From Rhodospirillaceae bacterium (GTDB taxonomy: Bacteria > Pseudomonadota > Alphaproteobacteria > Rhodospirillales > UBA2165): DNA of 64,000 nucleotides. The position numbers and the translations under genes are program-made. The notes beneath the pieces were generated by a model that saw nothing but the letters and a program-made list of their open reading frames with translations, had not been told where the DNA came from and did no database searches. Numbering within the stretch: position 1 is the first letter of the stretch; every line of letters begins with the position of its first letter. Below, piece by piece: positions 26,003 to 35,118 of the stretch. The stretch is taken from NCBI GenBank assembly GCA_947467145.1, contig CANIGJ010000013.1, positions 38,048-102,047 on the forward strand, written 5' to 3'.

Positions 26003-27529
26003 ATGCGTATGACGAAGGCTGCCTTGTTCGCGGGCTGCGCGATGTTGATGACAGCACCAGCCCTGGCGCAAAAGTCGAAAGATACGCTCCGCTTCGCGGT
26101 GAACAATCCGTTCGCGGTGCTGTCGTCCTATCACCTGCCGACCGACGAAGCGGCGCTCCTCTATCGCGAGATTTACGACCAGCTCATCGCGTTCAGCGAG
26201 TATGAGCAGAAGATCATGCCGCAGCTCGCCAAATCCTGGACAGTGCAGCCGGGCGTCTACGAATTCGAACTCAAGGAGGGTATCACCTTCCACAACGGCA
26301 ATAAGTTCGACGCCGACGACGTCGTGGCAACGCTCAAATACGCCGCTGATCCGGCCACCAAGCTGACCTTCAAGAACCGCTACGACTGGATGAAGAGCAT
26401 CGAGAAGCTCGGCCCCTACAAGGTGCGCATCACGGCGAACGAACCCAGCTCCGCTCATATGAGCCTGCTCGCCTACCGCATCCGCATCTGGGACGCGGAA
26501 ACTATGGCCAAGCTCAGCGATATCGAAGATTACGGCCGCGTCTCACCCGTCGGCACCGGCATCTACAAAGCGGTGCAGGTCGATAAAAACACCGGCACGA
26601 TCATCGAGCGCAACAAGGATTATAAGACCGATCCGGACAAGACCGCACCGATCGGCCGCGTGCATGCCATCCCCATGCCGGATCAGCAGACGCAGATCGC
26701 GCAGTTCATGACAGGCGGTCTCGATCTGTTGCGTAACATCACGCCCGATACAGCCAAGGCGCTGGCGGCGAACCCGAATACGCAGATCACCAATCTCGCC
26801 TCGCCGTCGTTCTTCTACATGATGCTCGATGCGGCCGGTGTTGCAGGCAACAAGGCGTTGACCGACAAGCGCGTGCGCCGCGCCATCTTCATGGCGATCG
26901 ATCGCGATTCGATCATGAAGTATCTCGTTCCGGGCGGCGAGGTCGCGACCAAGATGGACGCGATGTGCTTCAAGACGACCATCGACTGCAAATACAATGT
27001 CAACGCGCCCGACTACGATCCGGCGGGCGCCAAGAAGCTGCTCGCCGAAGCAGGTTATCCCAACGGCTTCGAGTTCGAATACAACGTCTTCACGCCCTTT
27101 ATGAATCTCGGCCAAGCGATCGCCGGCGATCTGCGCAAAATCGGCGTCATCGCCAAACTGCAAAGCGTCGATCTGTCGCTCTATCGCCGCAAGCAGGGTG
27201 CGGGCGAATTGCAGGGCCTGTCGGTGATGACGCCGACGGCCAGCCATCCCGATTCCTGGTCGATCCTCGGCATCCTGTTCGGCGGGCCGGCCTTCCAATA
27301 TTACAACGACAAGGTCATCTCGGACGGCATCGAAAAGGGCGAGAAGGAATTCGATAAGGCCAAGCGTCTCGATTATTACTCGAGCGTTTTCGACCGGGCC
27401 AATTCGGAAAGCTACATCTTCCCCGTAACCTCGATCCCAACCGTGCTCGCCCACACCAAAGAAGTCGGCGTGGGACAAGACAAGTACGCGGCCGGCGACG
27501 TGTGGGCCGCTTCATTTTTCTGGAAATAG
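26003..27529 (+). CDS. ABC solute-binding protein, family 5 (first of tandem pair)
   Basis: A 508-residue periplasmic binding protein of the DppA/OppA/NikA family. A signal peptide ends P-A-L-A-Q; the mature start is KSKDTLRFAV. The family signature is ITFHNGNKFDADDVVATL near residue 105, and I-G-R-V-H-A-I-P-M-P plus the C-terminal SESYIFPVTSIPTV are shared with its neighbour. ATG 26003 follows GGGAG. It belongs to the MarR-facing operon but has no permease or ATPase partner, so it must use a shared transporter or act as a sensor. Confidence 0.9.
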   Translation: MRMTKAALFAGCAMLMTAPALAQKSKDTLRFAVNNPFAVLSSYHLPTDEAALLYREIYDQLIAFSEYEQKIMPQLAKSWTVQPGVYEFELKEGITFHNGNKFDADDVVATLKYAADPATKLTFKNRYDWMKSIEKLGPYKVRITANEPSSAHMSLLAYRIRIWDAETMAKLSDIEDYGRVSPVGTGIYKAVQVDKNTGTIIERNKDYKTDPDKTAPIGRVHAIPMPDQQTQIAQFMTGGLDLLRNITPDTAKALAANPNTQITNLASPSFFYMMLDAAGVAGNKALTDKRVRRAIFMAIDRDSIMKYLVPGGEVATKMDAMCFKTTIDCKYNVNAPDYDPAGAKKLLAEAGYPNGFEFEYNVFTPFMNLGQAIAGDLRKIGVIAKLQSVDLSLYRRKQGAGELQGLSVMTPTASHPDSWSILGILFGGPAFQYYNDKVISDGIEKGEKEFDKAKRLDYYSSVFDRANSESYIFPVTSIPTVLAHTKEVGVGQDKYAAGDVWAASFFWK

Positions 27530-27553
27530 ATTTTTAAAGGAAGGAGTTTGACC

Positions 27554-29086
27554 ATGCGTATGAAGACGTTCGGCCTGATCGCCGCCGCCGCCGTACTCGC
27601 GGCCGCCCCAGCATCCGCGCAAAAATCCAAAGACACCGTGCGTTACGCGGTCAGCAATCCATTCACCGTGCTGTCGAATTACCATCTGCCGCTCGATGAA
27701 TCGGCGGTGCTTTACAAAAAGATCTACGAGCCGCTGATCGGCTTCGACGAATACAAACAGAAATGGGTGCCGCGCCTCGCCAAGGCATGGCGCACCGTAT
27801 CGCCCGGCGTGTACGAATTCGATCTGCGCGACGACATCAAATTCCACAACGGCAACAAGTTCGATGCGCAGGATGTGCGCCGAACGCTCATGTACGCCGC
27901 CGATCCGGCCGTGAAGTTGACCTTCAAGCAGCGTTATAGTTGGGTGAAGGACGTCGAGATTCTGTCGCCCTACAAGATCCGCATCCACGCCGTCGAGCCG
28001 CGTTCGGATGACATGGAACTGCTCGCCTTTCGCATCAATATCTGGGATGCGGAAACCATGGATAAGCTGAGCGATATCGAAGATTACGGTCGCCTGACGC
28101 CTATCGGCACCGGCATCTACAAGGCCGTTTCGGTCGATCGCAATGCCGGCGTCGTCGCGGAACGCTACGATGGCTTCAACACCGACGCGGACGAAAAAGC
28201 GCCGACCAAGCGCATCCATGCCATCCCGGTGCCGGACCGTCAGACGCAAGTCGCGCAACTGCTGACCGGCGGCGTCGATCTCCTGCGCGGTATCGGCCCG
28301 GATACCGCCGCGGAACTGGCCAAGAGCGGCAACATCAAGATCACCAACATGGCCTCGCCGTCGACCTTCTACTTCGCACTCGATGCGGCGGGCGTGTCGG
28401 GCAACAAGGCACTGACCGACGTGCGCGTACGCCGCGCCGTCTTCATGTCCATCGACCGCGACACGATCATCAAACACCTGGTACCGGGCGCCGAAGTCGC
28501 CGAGAAGCTGGAAGCGCTGTGCTATAAATCGACGCTCGATTGCAAATACAGCGTGAAGGCGCCCTCCTACGATCCGGCGGGAGCGAAGAAGCTGTTGGCC
28601 GAAGCCGGCTACCCGAACGGTTTCGAGTTCGAATACAACGTCTTCTCGCCGTATATCCAGTTGGGTGAAGCGATCGCGGGCGATCTGCGCAAGAACGGCA
28701 TCATCGCGAAGATTCAGAGCGTCGACATCTCGCTCTATCGCCGCAAGCAGGGCCAGGGCCAGATCCAAGGCCTGTCGGTGTTGAGCCCGAGCGCCACCCA
28801 TCCGGCGGCCTCGAACATCCTCAACATCTTTTATGCCGGCCCGGCGTTCCAGTACTACAACGACCCCCGCATCCAGGAAGCCCTGGACGCCGCCGGCGCC
28901 GAGTTCGACGACGCCAAGCGCGCCGCGTATTACGGCAAGGTATTCGATCTATCGAACAGCGAGAGTTATATCTTCCCCTTCACGTCGATCCCGACGGTGT
29001 ACGCCACCTCGAACGATATGGACCTCGTACCCGATCGTTATGCGATGGGCGACATCTGGGCGACGTCCTATACCTACAAAAAATAG
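27554..29086 (+). CDS. ABC solute-binding protein, family 5 (second of tandem pair)
   Basis: A 510-residue paralogue of the preceding gene, alignable end to end (FEFEYNVF, VDISLYRRKQGQG, QYYNDPRIQ), so the pair arose by tandem duplication. A signal peptide ends P-A-S-A-Q. ATG 27554 has AAGGAG 7 bases upstream; a TTG two codons earlier overlaps that site. Differences cluster around the pocket and the C-terminal half, suggesting related but distinct ligands. It is the last gene of the operon, before a strong terminator. Confidence 0.9.
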   Translation: MRMKTFGLIAAAAVLAAAPASAQKSKDTVRYAVSNPFTVLSNYHLPLDESAVLYKKIYEPLIGFDEYKQKWVPRLAKAWRTVSPGVYEFDLRDDIKFHNGNKFDAQDVRRTLMYAADPAVKLTFKQRYSWVKDVEILSPYKIRIHAVEPRSDDMELLAFRINIWDAETMDKLSDIEDYGRLTPIGTGIYKAVSVDRNAGVVAERYDGFNTDADEKAPTKRIHAIPVPDRQTQVAQLLTGGVDLLRGIGPDTAAELAKSGNIKITNMASPSTFYFALDAAGVSGNKALTDVRVRRAVFMSIDRDTIIKHLVPGAEVAEKLEALCYKSTLDCKYSVKAPSYDPAGAKKLLAEAGYPNGFEFEYNVFSPYIQLGEAIAGDLRKNGIIAKIQSVDISLYRRKQGQGQIQGLSVLSPSATHPAASNILNIFYAGPAFQYYNDPRIQEALDAAGAEFDDAKRAAYYGKVFDLSNSESYIFPFTSIPTVYATSNDMDLVPDRYAMGDIWATSYTYKK

Positions 29087-29104
29087 GCTTCGTGCCGATC
29101 GGAC

Positions 29105-30325
29105 TTACGACGGGCGGCTGGTTACAGCCGCCCGTTTCGTTTGCGCCTGTATCTTGATCGGCTGGCGCTTACGGCCCCAATCGCCGGGCGGACCATCGAA
29201 TACGCCGGGCAATTGCGTACCGCAGGTCAGGCACGCGCCCGTCTCGTTCAGATGCCAAGTCGACAGCTCATACCAATCGCGCCCGATCAACTCAGTCCCA
29301 CAGCCCGCGCAATAGGTGCTCGATCCCGCTTTGTCGTGCACATTGCCGACATAGACGTAGCGCAGGCCGTATTGCAGCGCGATGGCGCGGGCACGGGTCA
29401 GGGTCGCGGGCGGCGTATGAGGGATGTCGCGCATCTTCCAATCGGGATGGAACGCGGTGAAATGCAACGGCACGTCGGGGCCGAGATGTTCGGCGATCCA
29501 GGCGCATTCTTCGTGCAATTCCTGATCTGAATCATTCTTGCCGGGGATCAGCAGGGTCGTGATCTCGAACCACACATCGGTCTCGTGTTTTAGGTATTCC
29601 AGCGTTTCCAGCACTGCGCCCAGTTCGGCCGTGCAGAGTTCTTTATAGAATTCCTCGGTGAAGCCTTTGAGGTCGATATTGGCGCCGTCCATGTAACGAT
29701 AAAATTCGGCGCGTGGCTCAGCGCACATATAGCCCGCCGAGACGGCGACCGATTTGATGCCCTGCTCGCGGCAGGCCTGGGCGATCTCGATGGCATATTC
29801 GTGGAAGATCACCGGATCGTTGTAGGTGTAAGCGACGCTTTTGCAGCCCGTCACCTTGGCGGCCTGAGCGATCATCTCCGGACGGACCAATTGTTCATCC
29901 AGTACGTTCATGGTGCGGACGTCTTTTTGCGAGGCCGGACGCACCTTACCCCGCCCGTCTTTCGCCACGAAATCGCGCATATAATCTTCATTGCCGACCA
30001 GCGGCGTCTGCTTGCCCGCCTTACTAATCGACCAGTTCTGGCAGAAGCGGCAGGTGAGGTTGCACCCCTGCTGGCCGAAGCTGAGGATGGGCGTGCCCGG
30101 CAGGAAATGATTGAGCGGCTTTTTTTCCACCGGATCGATGCAGAAGCCCGACGCCTGCCCCCAACTCGACAGCACGATCTCGCCCTGGTGATTGCCGCGC
30201 ACCCAACACAGGCCGCGCTGGCCATCGCGCAGGCGGCAATGGCGCGGGCAGACGTCGCACTGGATGCGCCCGTCGTCGAGCGCCTGCCAATATTTCGTGC
30301 GAACGACGTTTGCGGGAAGCTGCAT
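29105..30325 (-). CDS. Radical SAM enzyme of the AmmeMemoRadiSam system
   Basis: A 406-residue radical SAM protein. The SAM cluster motif is C88-x3-C92-x2-C95 (G-C-N-L-T-C-R-F-C). Additional Cys groups lie before it (C23, C26, C30, C40) and at the C-terminus (C-A-G-C and C-L-T-C, rubredoxin-like knuckles). The pyruvate formate-lyase activase-like order, with D-P-V-E-K-K-P-L-N-H-F ahead of the cluster, matches the AmmeMemoSam radical SAM family. Its partners MEMO and AMMECR1 occur as one fused protein at 37290-38807. The biochemical role of the system is not established. The 3' end overlaps a terminator serving the convergent SBP operon. Confidence 0.9.
   Translation of the reverse strand: MQLPANVVRTKYWQALDDGRIQCDVCPRHCRLRDGQRGLCWVRGNHQGEIVLSSWGQASGFCIDPVEKKPLNHFLPGTPILSFGQQGCNLTCRFCQNWSISKAGKQTPLVGNEDYMRDFVAKDGRGKVRPASQKDVRTMNVLDEQLVRPEMIAQAAKVTGCKSVAYTYNDPVIFHEYAIEIAQACREQGIKSVAVSAGYMCAEPRAEFYRYMDGANIDLKGFTEEFYKELCTAELGAVLETLEYLKHETDVWFEITTLLIPGKNDSDQELHEECAWIAEHLGPDVPLHFTAFHPDWKMRDIPHTPPATLTRARAIALQYGLRYVYVGNVHDKAGSSTYCAGCGTELIGRDWYELSTWHLNETGACLTCGTQLPGVFDGPPGDWGRKRQPIKIQAQTKRAAVTSRPS
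29109..29142 (+). terminator. Terminator of the CoA-transferase/SBP operon, overlapping the radical SAM 3' end
   Basis: A perfect 11-bp stem (29110-29120 with 29125-29135) with loop GTTA is followed by TTCGTTT. It lies 23 bases after the last SBP stop and inside the final codons of the opposite radical SAM gene. Confidence 0.78.
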
Positions 30326-30470
30326 GCCCCATCATATAGCCGTGGGCGGCCAATCAGGAACCGAGATTCCGATGGATGCGAGCCCCGGCGCCGCGTGAGC
30401 GATCGGGCTTAATGGCTGACAAGCCTAATTGCCCCGGTGTATTGTGTGCGCTCGGGGGGATTTAGTGTCG

Positions 30471-31550
30471 ATGCAGCATATTTTAGTGACCGGGGCTGCC
30501 GGATTCATAGGCTCGGCGGTCGCGCGGCATTTGAACGCGCGCGGCGACAAGATCGTTGTCCTCGATGCTCTCACTTATTCCGGCCGCCGCGAAAACCTAG
30601 CCTAGCTCGCCGGCAGCGAGAATTTCATCTTCGTCGAAGGATCCATTGCCGATCAAGCCTGCGTGAACAAGGTGTTCGAGCAATATCGACCGCGCGCCGT
30701 CCTGAATCTGGCGGCCGAAACGCATGTCGATCGTTCGATTAGTGGGCCGGCCGCCTTCGTGACAACCAATATCAATGGCGTCTTCGAACTCCTCAACGCG
30801 AGCCTCGCCTATTGGCAAACCCTGACCGGCACGGATCGCGACAGCTTTCGGTTCGTCCAGATCTCCACGGATGAGATTTATGGCGCGATCGACGAGGGCT
30901 TGGCCGACGAAGATGCTCCGCTGAAAGCCAACTCGCCCTACTCGGCGACAAAGGCTGGAGGAGACCTGCTCGTCCGTTCGTTCCATGAGACGTATCGACT
31001 GCCGACAGTCACGACCCGCGGCTGCAATGCCTACGGCCCGCGTCAATTTCCGGAAAAGCTCATACCCCTCCATATCCTGCGGGGATTGTCGGGCCAGTCG
31101 TTGCCGATTTACGGCAATGGAAGCAACATCCGCGAATGGATTCATGTGGACGATGCGGCGGCGGGTATCGTCGCAGCGCTCGATCGCGGCACACCGGGTG
31201 AGGCCTACAATCTCGGCACCTCCGATCTTCATACCAACATCGTATTGGCGAACCATCTGTGCCGGCATATTGACCGTCATTCTGGACGGGCCGATGGCGC
31301 GACCGCCCGGAAAATCGAATTCGTCGTCGACCGGCCTGGCCATGACACGCGCTACGCCATGAACAGCGCCAAGGCGCGTGCGCATCTGAATTGGCAACCA
31401 CGCATCTCCTTGGACGATGGCTTGCGCACGACAGTCGCGTGGTATGTCGACAATCCGGATTGGTGGACCCCCATTACGCGGGGCCGCTACGACCTCAGCC
31501 GCCTCGGCGCGACAGCCGCCGTCGCAAAACAGACGGCACATCAATCGTGA
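30471..31550 (+). pseudogene. rfbB: dTDP-glucose 4,6-dehydratase, interrupted by in-frame TAG
   Basis: From ATG 30471 to the stop at 31548-31550 the frame encodes a full-length RmlB/RfbB of about 359 residues. That enzyme converts dTDP-glucose to dTDP-4-keto-6-deoxyglucose. The NAD motif T-G-A-A-G-F-I-G, the S-T-D-E-I-Y-G catalytic loop, the Y-S-A-T-K pair and A-E-T-H-V-D-R-S-I are all present. TAG at 30603-30605 interrupts codon 45. Restart at GTG 30663 would lose the NAD-binding loop and be inactive. Sequence after the stop is undamaged, which points to a very recent mutation or a base-call error. The stop overlaps the rfbA start (GTGA). Confidence 0.88.
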
Positions 31551-32419
31551 GAAAAGGCATTGTATTGGCCGGCGGAACGGGCTCGCGCCTCTTTCCGGCA
31601 ACCAGCATCGTCAACAAGCATCTACTGCCTGTTTACGACAAACCGATGATCTATTACAGCCTGTCGGTTCTCATGCTGGCCGGCATCCGCGACATCCTAC
31701 TCATTTCCAGTCAACGCGACATCGCACAGTTTCAGGCACTGCTACGCGACGGACGCCATCTCGGCCTGTCGATTTCCTATGCCAGCCAGGAACAGCCGCG
31801 CGGCATCGCCGAAGCCTTTACGATCGGCGCCGATTTCATCGGCGAGGATTCCGTCGCGCTGATCCTCGGCGACAATATTTTCTTCGGCGCCGGGTTAAGC
31901 GGAAAATTGCGCGATCACACCGACGATCGCGATGCCGTCGTCTTTTCCTATCGCGTGAAGGACCCCAGCCGCTACGGCGTGGTCGAGATCGACGCCCAGG
32001 GGCGCGCCCTCTCCATCGAAGAAAAACCGGCGCATCCAAAATCAAACCTGGCCGTCACCGGCCTTTATTTCTATCCGAACGACGTCATCAAGATCGCGCG
32101 AACGCTGACACCATCCGCGCGCGGCGAACTCGAGATCACGGACGTCAACCGCATCTACATGGATGCCGGCCGTCTGAACGTCGAAGCGCTCAGCCGCGGC
32201 TATGCCTGGCTCGACGCCGGAACCGAAGCCGCCCTGCTCGAAGCGGCCAATTTCGTGGCGGCCATCCAGACACGCCAGGATTTCAAAATCGGCTGTCTCG
32301 AAGAAATCGCCTGGCGCATGGGTTGGATCGAGCTGGATCATCTGATCCAGCTCGGACGGCAAATCAAAGGATCGGCGTACGGTGAATACATCACGGCGCT
32401 TGCCGAGGAAGCGCAATGA
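31547..32419 (+). CDS. rfbA: Glucose-1-phosphate thymidylyltransferase
   Basis: A 290-residue enzyme (family norm about 290) that makes dTDP-glucose from dTTP and glucose-1-phosphate. The nucleotide loop L-A-G-G-T-G-S-R-L-F-P-A-T is at residues 7-20. KHLLPVYDKPMIYY, L-G-D-N-I-F-F-G and I-E-E-K-P are all canonical. GTG 31547 overlaps the rfbB stop by three bases, indicating translational coupling. Its own stop overlaps the rfbC start (ATGA). It supplies the precursor for the sugar cluster. Confidence 0.95.
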   Translation: MRKGIVLAGGTGSRLFPATSIVNKHLLPVYDKPMIYYSLSVLMLAGIRDILLISSQRDIAQFQALLRDGRHLGLSISYASQEQPRGIAEAFTIGADFIGEDSVALILGDNIFFGAGLSGKLRDHTDDRDAVVFSYRVKDPSRYGVVEIDAQGRALSIEEKPAHPKSNLAVTGLYFYPNDVIKIARTLTPSARGELEITDVNRIYMDAGRLNVEALSRGYAWLDAGTEAALLEAANFVAAIQTRQDFKIGCLEEIAWRMGWIELDHLIQLGRQIKGSAYGEYITALAEEAQ

Positions 32420-32976
32420 AGCTGGTTGCGACCGATCTGGCGGACGTCCTGATTATCGAGACCCCGGTCTTCGGCGACGACCGTGGGGCATTTTGGGAAT
32501 CGCATCACGCCCGCAAATTCGACGAACTGGGACTGCATGTCCAGTTCGTCCAGGACGCCGTGTCGCGCTCGCGCAGGAATACGGTCCGCGGGCTTCACTA
32601 TCAGGAACCCAATGCGCAAGGTAAGTTGGTCGGCGTCGTGGCCGGAGCGATCTTCGATGTCGCGGTCGACATACGCAGCGATTCGCCGACCTTCGGCAAA
32701 TGGGCAACGGTCGAACTTAGCGACTCGGCCGGCCGGTTTCTCTGGATTCCACCGGGCTTCGCGCACGGCTTTCTCGCGCTGTCCGACATCGCCACCGTGA
32801 CCTACAAGCTGACGGATTTCTGGTCGCCAACGAGCGAGCATGGCATCCGCTGGAACGATCCCGAGATCGGCATCCCCTGGCCGGTCGAGACCCCCGTCAT
32901 GGCGCCGCGTGACGCCGCTTTGCCTCTGCTGCGCGACGCCAAAATACTACCGCGGTGCGAGGCGGCGGCACGATGA
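32416..32976 (+). CDS. rfbC: dTDP-4-dehydrorhamnose 3,5-epimerase
   Basis: A 186-residue RmlC-type cupin epimerase acting on dTDP-4-keto-6-deoxyglucose. Visible features are D-D-R-G-A-F-W-E, V-R-G-L-H-Y-Q with the catalytic His, V-D-I-R, and the late W-I-P-P-G-F-A-H-G-F and R-W-N-D-P segments. Start and stop overlap both neighbours (ATGA junctions), so this is a tight operon. No clear rmlD is present, so the end product need not be rhamnose. Confidence 0.94.
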   Translation: MKLVATDLADVLIIETPVFGDDRGAFWESHHARKFDELGLHVQFVQDAVSRSRRNTVRGLHYQEPNAQGKLVGVVAGAIFDVAVDIRSDSPTFGKWATVELSDSAGRFLWIPPGFAHGFLALSDIATVTYKLTDFWSPTSEHGIRWNDPEIGIPWPVETPVMAPRDAALPLLRDAKILPRCEAAAR

Positions 32977-33863
32977 CAGCCGAAATTGTCGCCGGCGCCT
33001 TCGACGACGTGTCGGTCGTTCTGGTCAATTACAATTCGCGCGCCGTTATCGGACAGTGCCTCGAACAGCTGCGGGCGGCGCGCGAGATCGTCATCGTCGA
33101 TAATGCCAGCTCGGACGATTCCGTCGCTTATATCGAAGCGAACTTCCCGAACGCTCGGGTCATCCGCAACAGGCACAATGTCGGGTTCGGATGCGGCATT
33201 AACGAATGCGTGCAGCACATAACCAATCCTTACTTCCTCATTGTCTCGCCGGACGTGACGATCGACGCGGCGACAGTCGCGGCGCTGCGCACGGATCTCG
33301 TGCGCTACCCCGACGCAGCCTGCATCGTGCCGATCCTGAAAGCGCCGCGCGACAGCCTGCAGACCTGGGTCATGGGCCCGGGCGAGTTCCAGCAGCGCAA
33401 CGAAACACTCGATGCCGGCGGGCCATTCTGCACATGGTTCGTGACCTGCGCGGCCATCGTTTTCCGTACCGACGCATTCAGGGCCATCGATGGATTCGAC
33501 AGCAACATCTTCCTGTATCAGGAAGATCTCGATCTTTGCCTACGCATTCGCCGCGCCGGGCACTCGATGATCATCGCCCCGCACTTGGTCGCCGGCCACA
33601 TCAACAGCGGTTCCGCACCGCCGTCCCGCCAACTGTCCTGGCGCAAGGAATGGAATTTCGCGTGGGGCACCTATTACGTGATCCACAAGCATGTGTCGGC
33701 GCGCGCCGCACGGATCGCCGCGCTCAAATGTATCGCCCGGCGCGGCCCAAAGGCTTTATTTTATGCCCTCATCCGCGATAAAAAGCGCCTCCTGCGCGAT
33801 TTCGCATGGACTCACGGCGCGCTTTCCTTCCTGTTAGGGCGCCTGCCCGTCCGTCCGCGCTGA
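32973..33863 (+). CDS. Family 2 glycosyltransferase (rhamnosyltransferase-like)
   Basis: A 296-residue GT2 enzyme of the WbbL type. The nucleotide-sugar fold begins V-V-L-V-N-Y-N-S, then I-V-D-N-A-S-S-D-D-S, N-V-G-F-G-C-G-I-N and S-P-D-V in the DxD position. F-L-Y-Q-E-D-L-D-L-C-L-R near residue 180 is the acceptor/base region. The C-terminal third is basic and may touch the membrane. ATG 32973 overlaps the rfbC stop. It probably transfers the sugar made by this cluster, or a related dTDP-sugar, to an O-antigen or other envelope glycan. Confidence 0.87.
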   Translation: MTAEIVAGAFDDVSVVLVNYNSRAVIGQCLEQLRAAREIVIVDNASSDDSVAYIEANFPNARVIRNRHNVGFGCGINECVQHITNPYFLIVSPDVTIDAATVAALRTDLVRYPDAACIVPILKAPRDSLQTWVMGPGEFQQRNETLDAGGPFCTWFVTCAAIVFRTDAFRAIDGFDSNIFLYQEDLDLCLRIRRAGHSMIIAPHLVAGHINSGSAPPSRQLSWRKEWNFAWGTYYVIHKHVSARAARIAALKCIARRGPKALFYALIRDKKRLLRDFAWTHGALSFLLGRLPVRPR

Positions 33864-33899
33864 ATAGAATATCGTCGTGCCAGGAGTAAACGCCGCACC

Positions 33900-35117
33900 A
33901 TGAAGACCTGCCGAATTTGCGCAACACCGATCGCTCCCTTTATCGATTTTGGGAACATGCCGATCGGCAATGCCTTCGTCACAAAAGACGATTTCAAGAC
34001 GGAGTATTTCTATCATATGCAGGTCGCCGTGTGCCGCTCGTGCGCGACGTTACAGGTCATCGACGTTCCCGATCCCGATCAGATGTTTCACGATCACTAT
34101 GCCTATTACGCCAGCACCTCCGCGTTCATGTCGAAGCACTTCAAGGCCATGGCGGAAGACATCATCGCGCGTTTCGTTTCCAAGGAGTCTCCGTTCGTTG
34201 TCGAAATCGGCAGCAACGACGGCATCACCCTTCAACATTTCGCAAATGCGGGCATTCCCCATCTGGGCGTCGATCCGTCCTCGAATGTCGCGGACGCCGC
34301 ACGCGAAAAAGGAATCGAAATGCTGGTCGATTTCTTCAATCGCGATACTGCGGAACAAATCGTCACGAAACACGGCAAGGCGGATGTGTTCATCGCAACC
34401 AACACGATGCATCACATCGAAGATATCAATTCGGTCGCGGCCGGCGTCGCCAAGCTGCTCAAGCCCAAGGGGGTGATGGTCCAGGAAGATCCCTATCTCG
34501 GCGACATGATCGAAAAGACGGCATTCGATCAGCTCTACGCCGAACATATGTACATCTGGTCCGTAACCTCGCTCGGCAATGCCTTCGGACGGCACGGTCT
34601 CGAAATCTTCGATATCGAGACGAACGATTTCCACGGCGGATGCATGCGCTATTTCCTGTGCCACAAGGGCGCCTATGAGCCGACGCCGCGATTGAAGGCA
34701 CAGCAGGAGAAGGAAAAGGCCCTCGGCCTCGCCAAACCGGAAACCTACGACGCCTTCCGCCGCGCGTGCGAACAGTCGCGCACCAAACTGGTGGAATTGG
34801 TTCGACGACTGAAGAGCGAAGGCAAGCGGATCGTGGGATACGGCGCAACCGCCAAGAGCGCGACGATCATCAATTATTGCGGGCTTGGACCGGACGACAT
34901 CGAATTCATCTGCGACACGACGCCGATCAAACAGCAAAAATTTTCACCGGGCGCCCATATCCCCGTCGTACCGCCTGCGGAATTTAGCGCGAATTATCCC
35001 GATTACGCGGTCCTGTTCGCGTGGAATCACTTCACCGAAATCGACGCCAAGGAGCAGGCCTTTCGTAAGAACGGCGGTAAATGGATCATTCCGGTACGTT
35101 TGGTAGAGGTTATTTGA
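33900..35117 (+). CDS. NDP-hexose C-methyltransferase (TylC3-like, SAM-dependent)
   Basis: A 405-residue three-domain sugar C-methyltransferase. The N-terminal zinc knuckle is C-R-I-C and C-R-S-C (residues 4-50). The SAM domain has V-E-I-G-S-N-D-G near residue 97, and the catalytic region D-Q-L-Y-A-E-H carries the Glu-His pair of the TylC3 group. H-G-G-C-M-R-Y follows, and the C-terminal domain has G-Y-G-A-T-A-K-S. Enzymes of this type put a methyl branch on a carbon next to a 4-keto group of an NDP-hexose. It lies between the glycosyltransferase and dehydratase genes with short gaps. Confidence 0.9.
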   Translation: MKTCRICATPIAPFIDFGNMPIGNAFVTKDDFKTEYFYHMQVAVCRSCATLQVIDVPDPDQMFHDHYAYYASTSAFMSKHFKAMAEDIIARFVSKESPFVVEIGSNDGITLQHFANAGIPHLGVDPSSNVADAAREKGIEMLVDFFNRDTAEQIVTKHGKADVFIATNTMHHIEDINSVAAGVAKLLKPKGVMVQEDPYLGDMIEKTAFDQLYAEHMYIWSVTSLGNAFGRHGLEIFDIETNDFHGGCMRYFLCHKGAYEPTPRLKAQQEKEKALGLAKPETYDAFRRACEQSRTKLVELVRRLKSEGKRIVGYGATAKSATIINYCGLGPDDIEFICDTTPIKQQKFSPGAHIPVVPPAEFSANYPDYAVLFAWNHFTEIDAKEQAFRKNGGKWIIPVRLVEVI

Positions 35118-35118
35118 C

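Noticed and set aside
30603..30605. Pyrrolysine at the TAG in rfbB
   Set aside because: No pyl genes are in the window, the position is a surface loop in RfbB, and bacteria of this type do not normally use pyrrolysine.
30663..31550. rfbB as a shorter intact gene from GTG 30663
   Set aside because: It would lack the NAD-binding loop T-G-A-A-G-F-I-G that lies upstream in the same frame and is required for activity.
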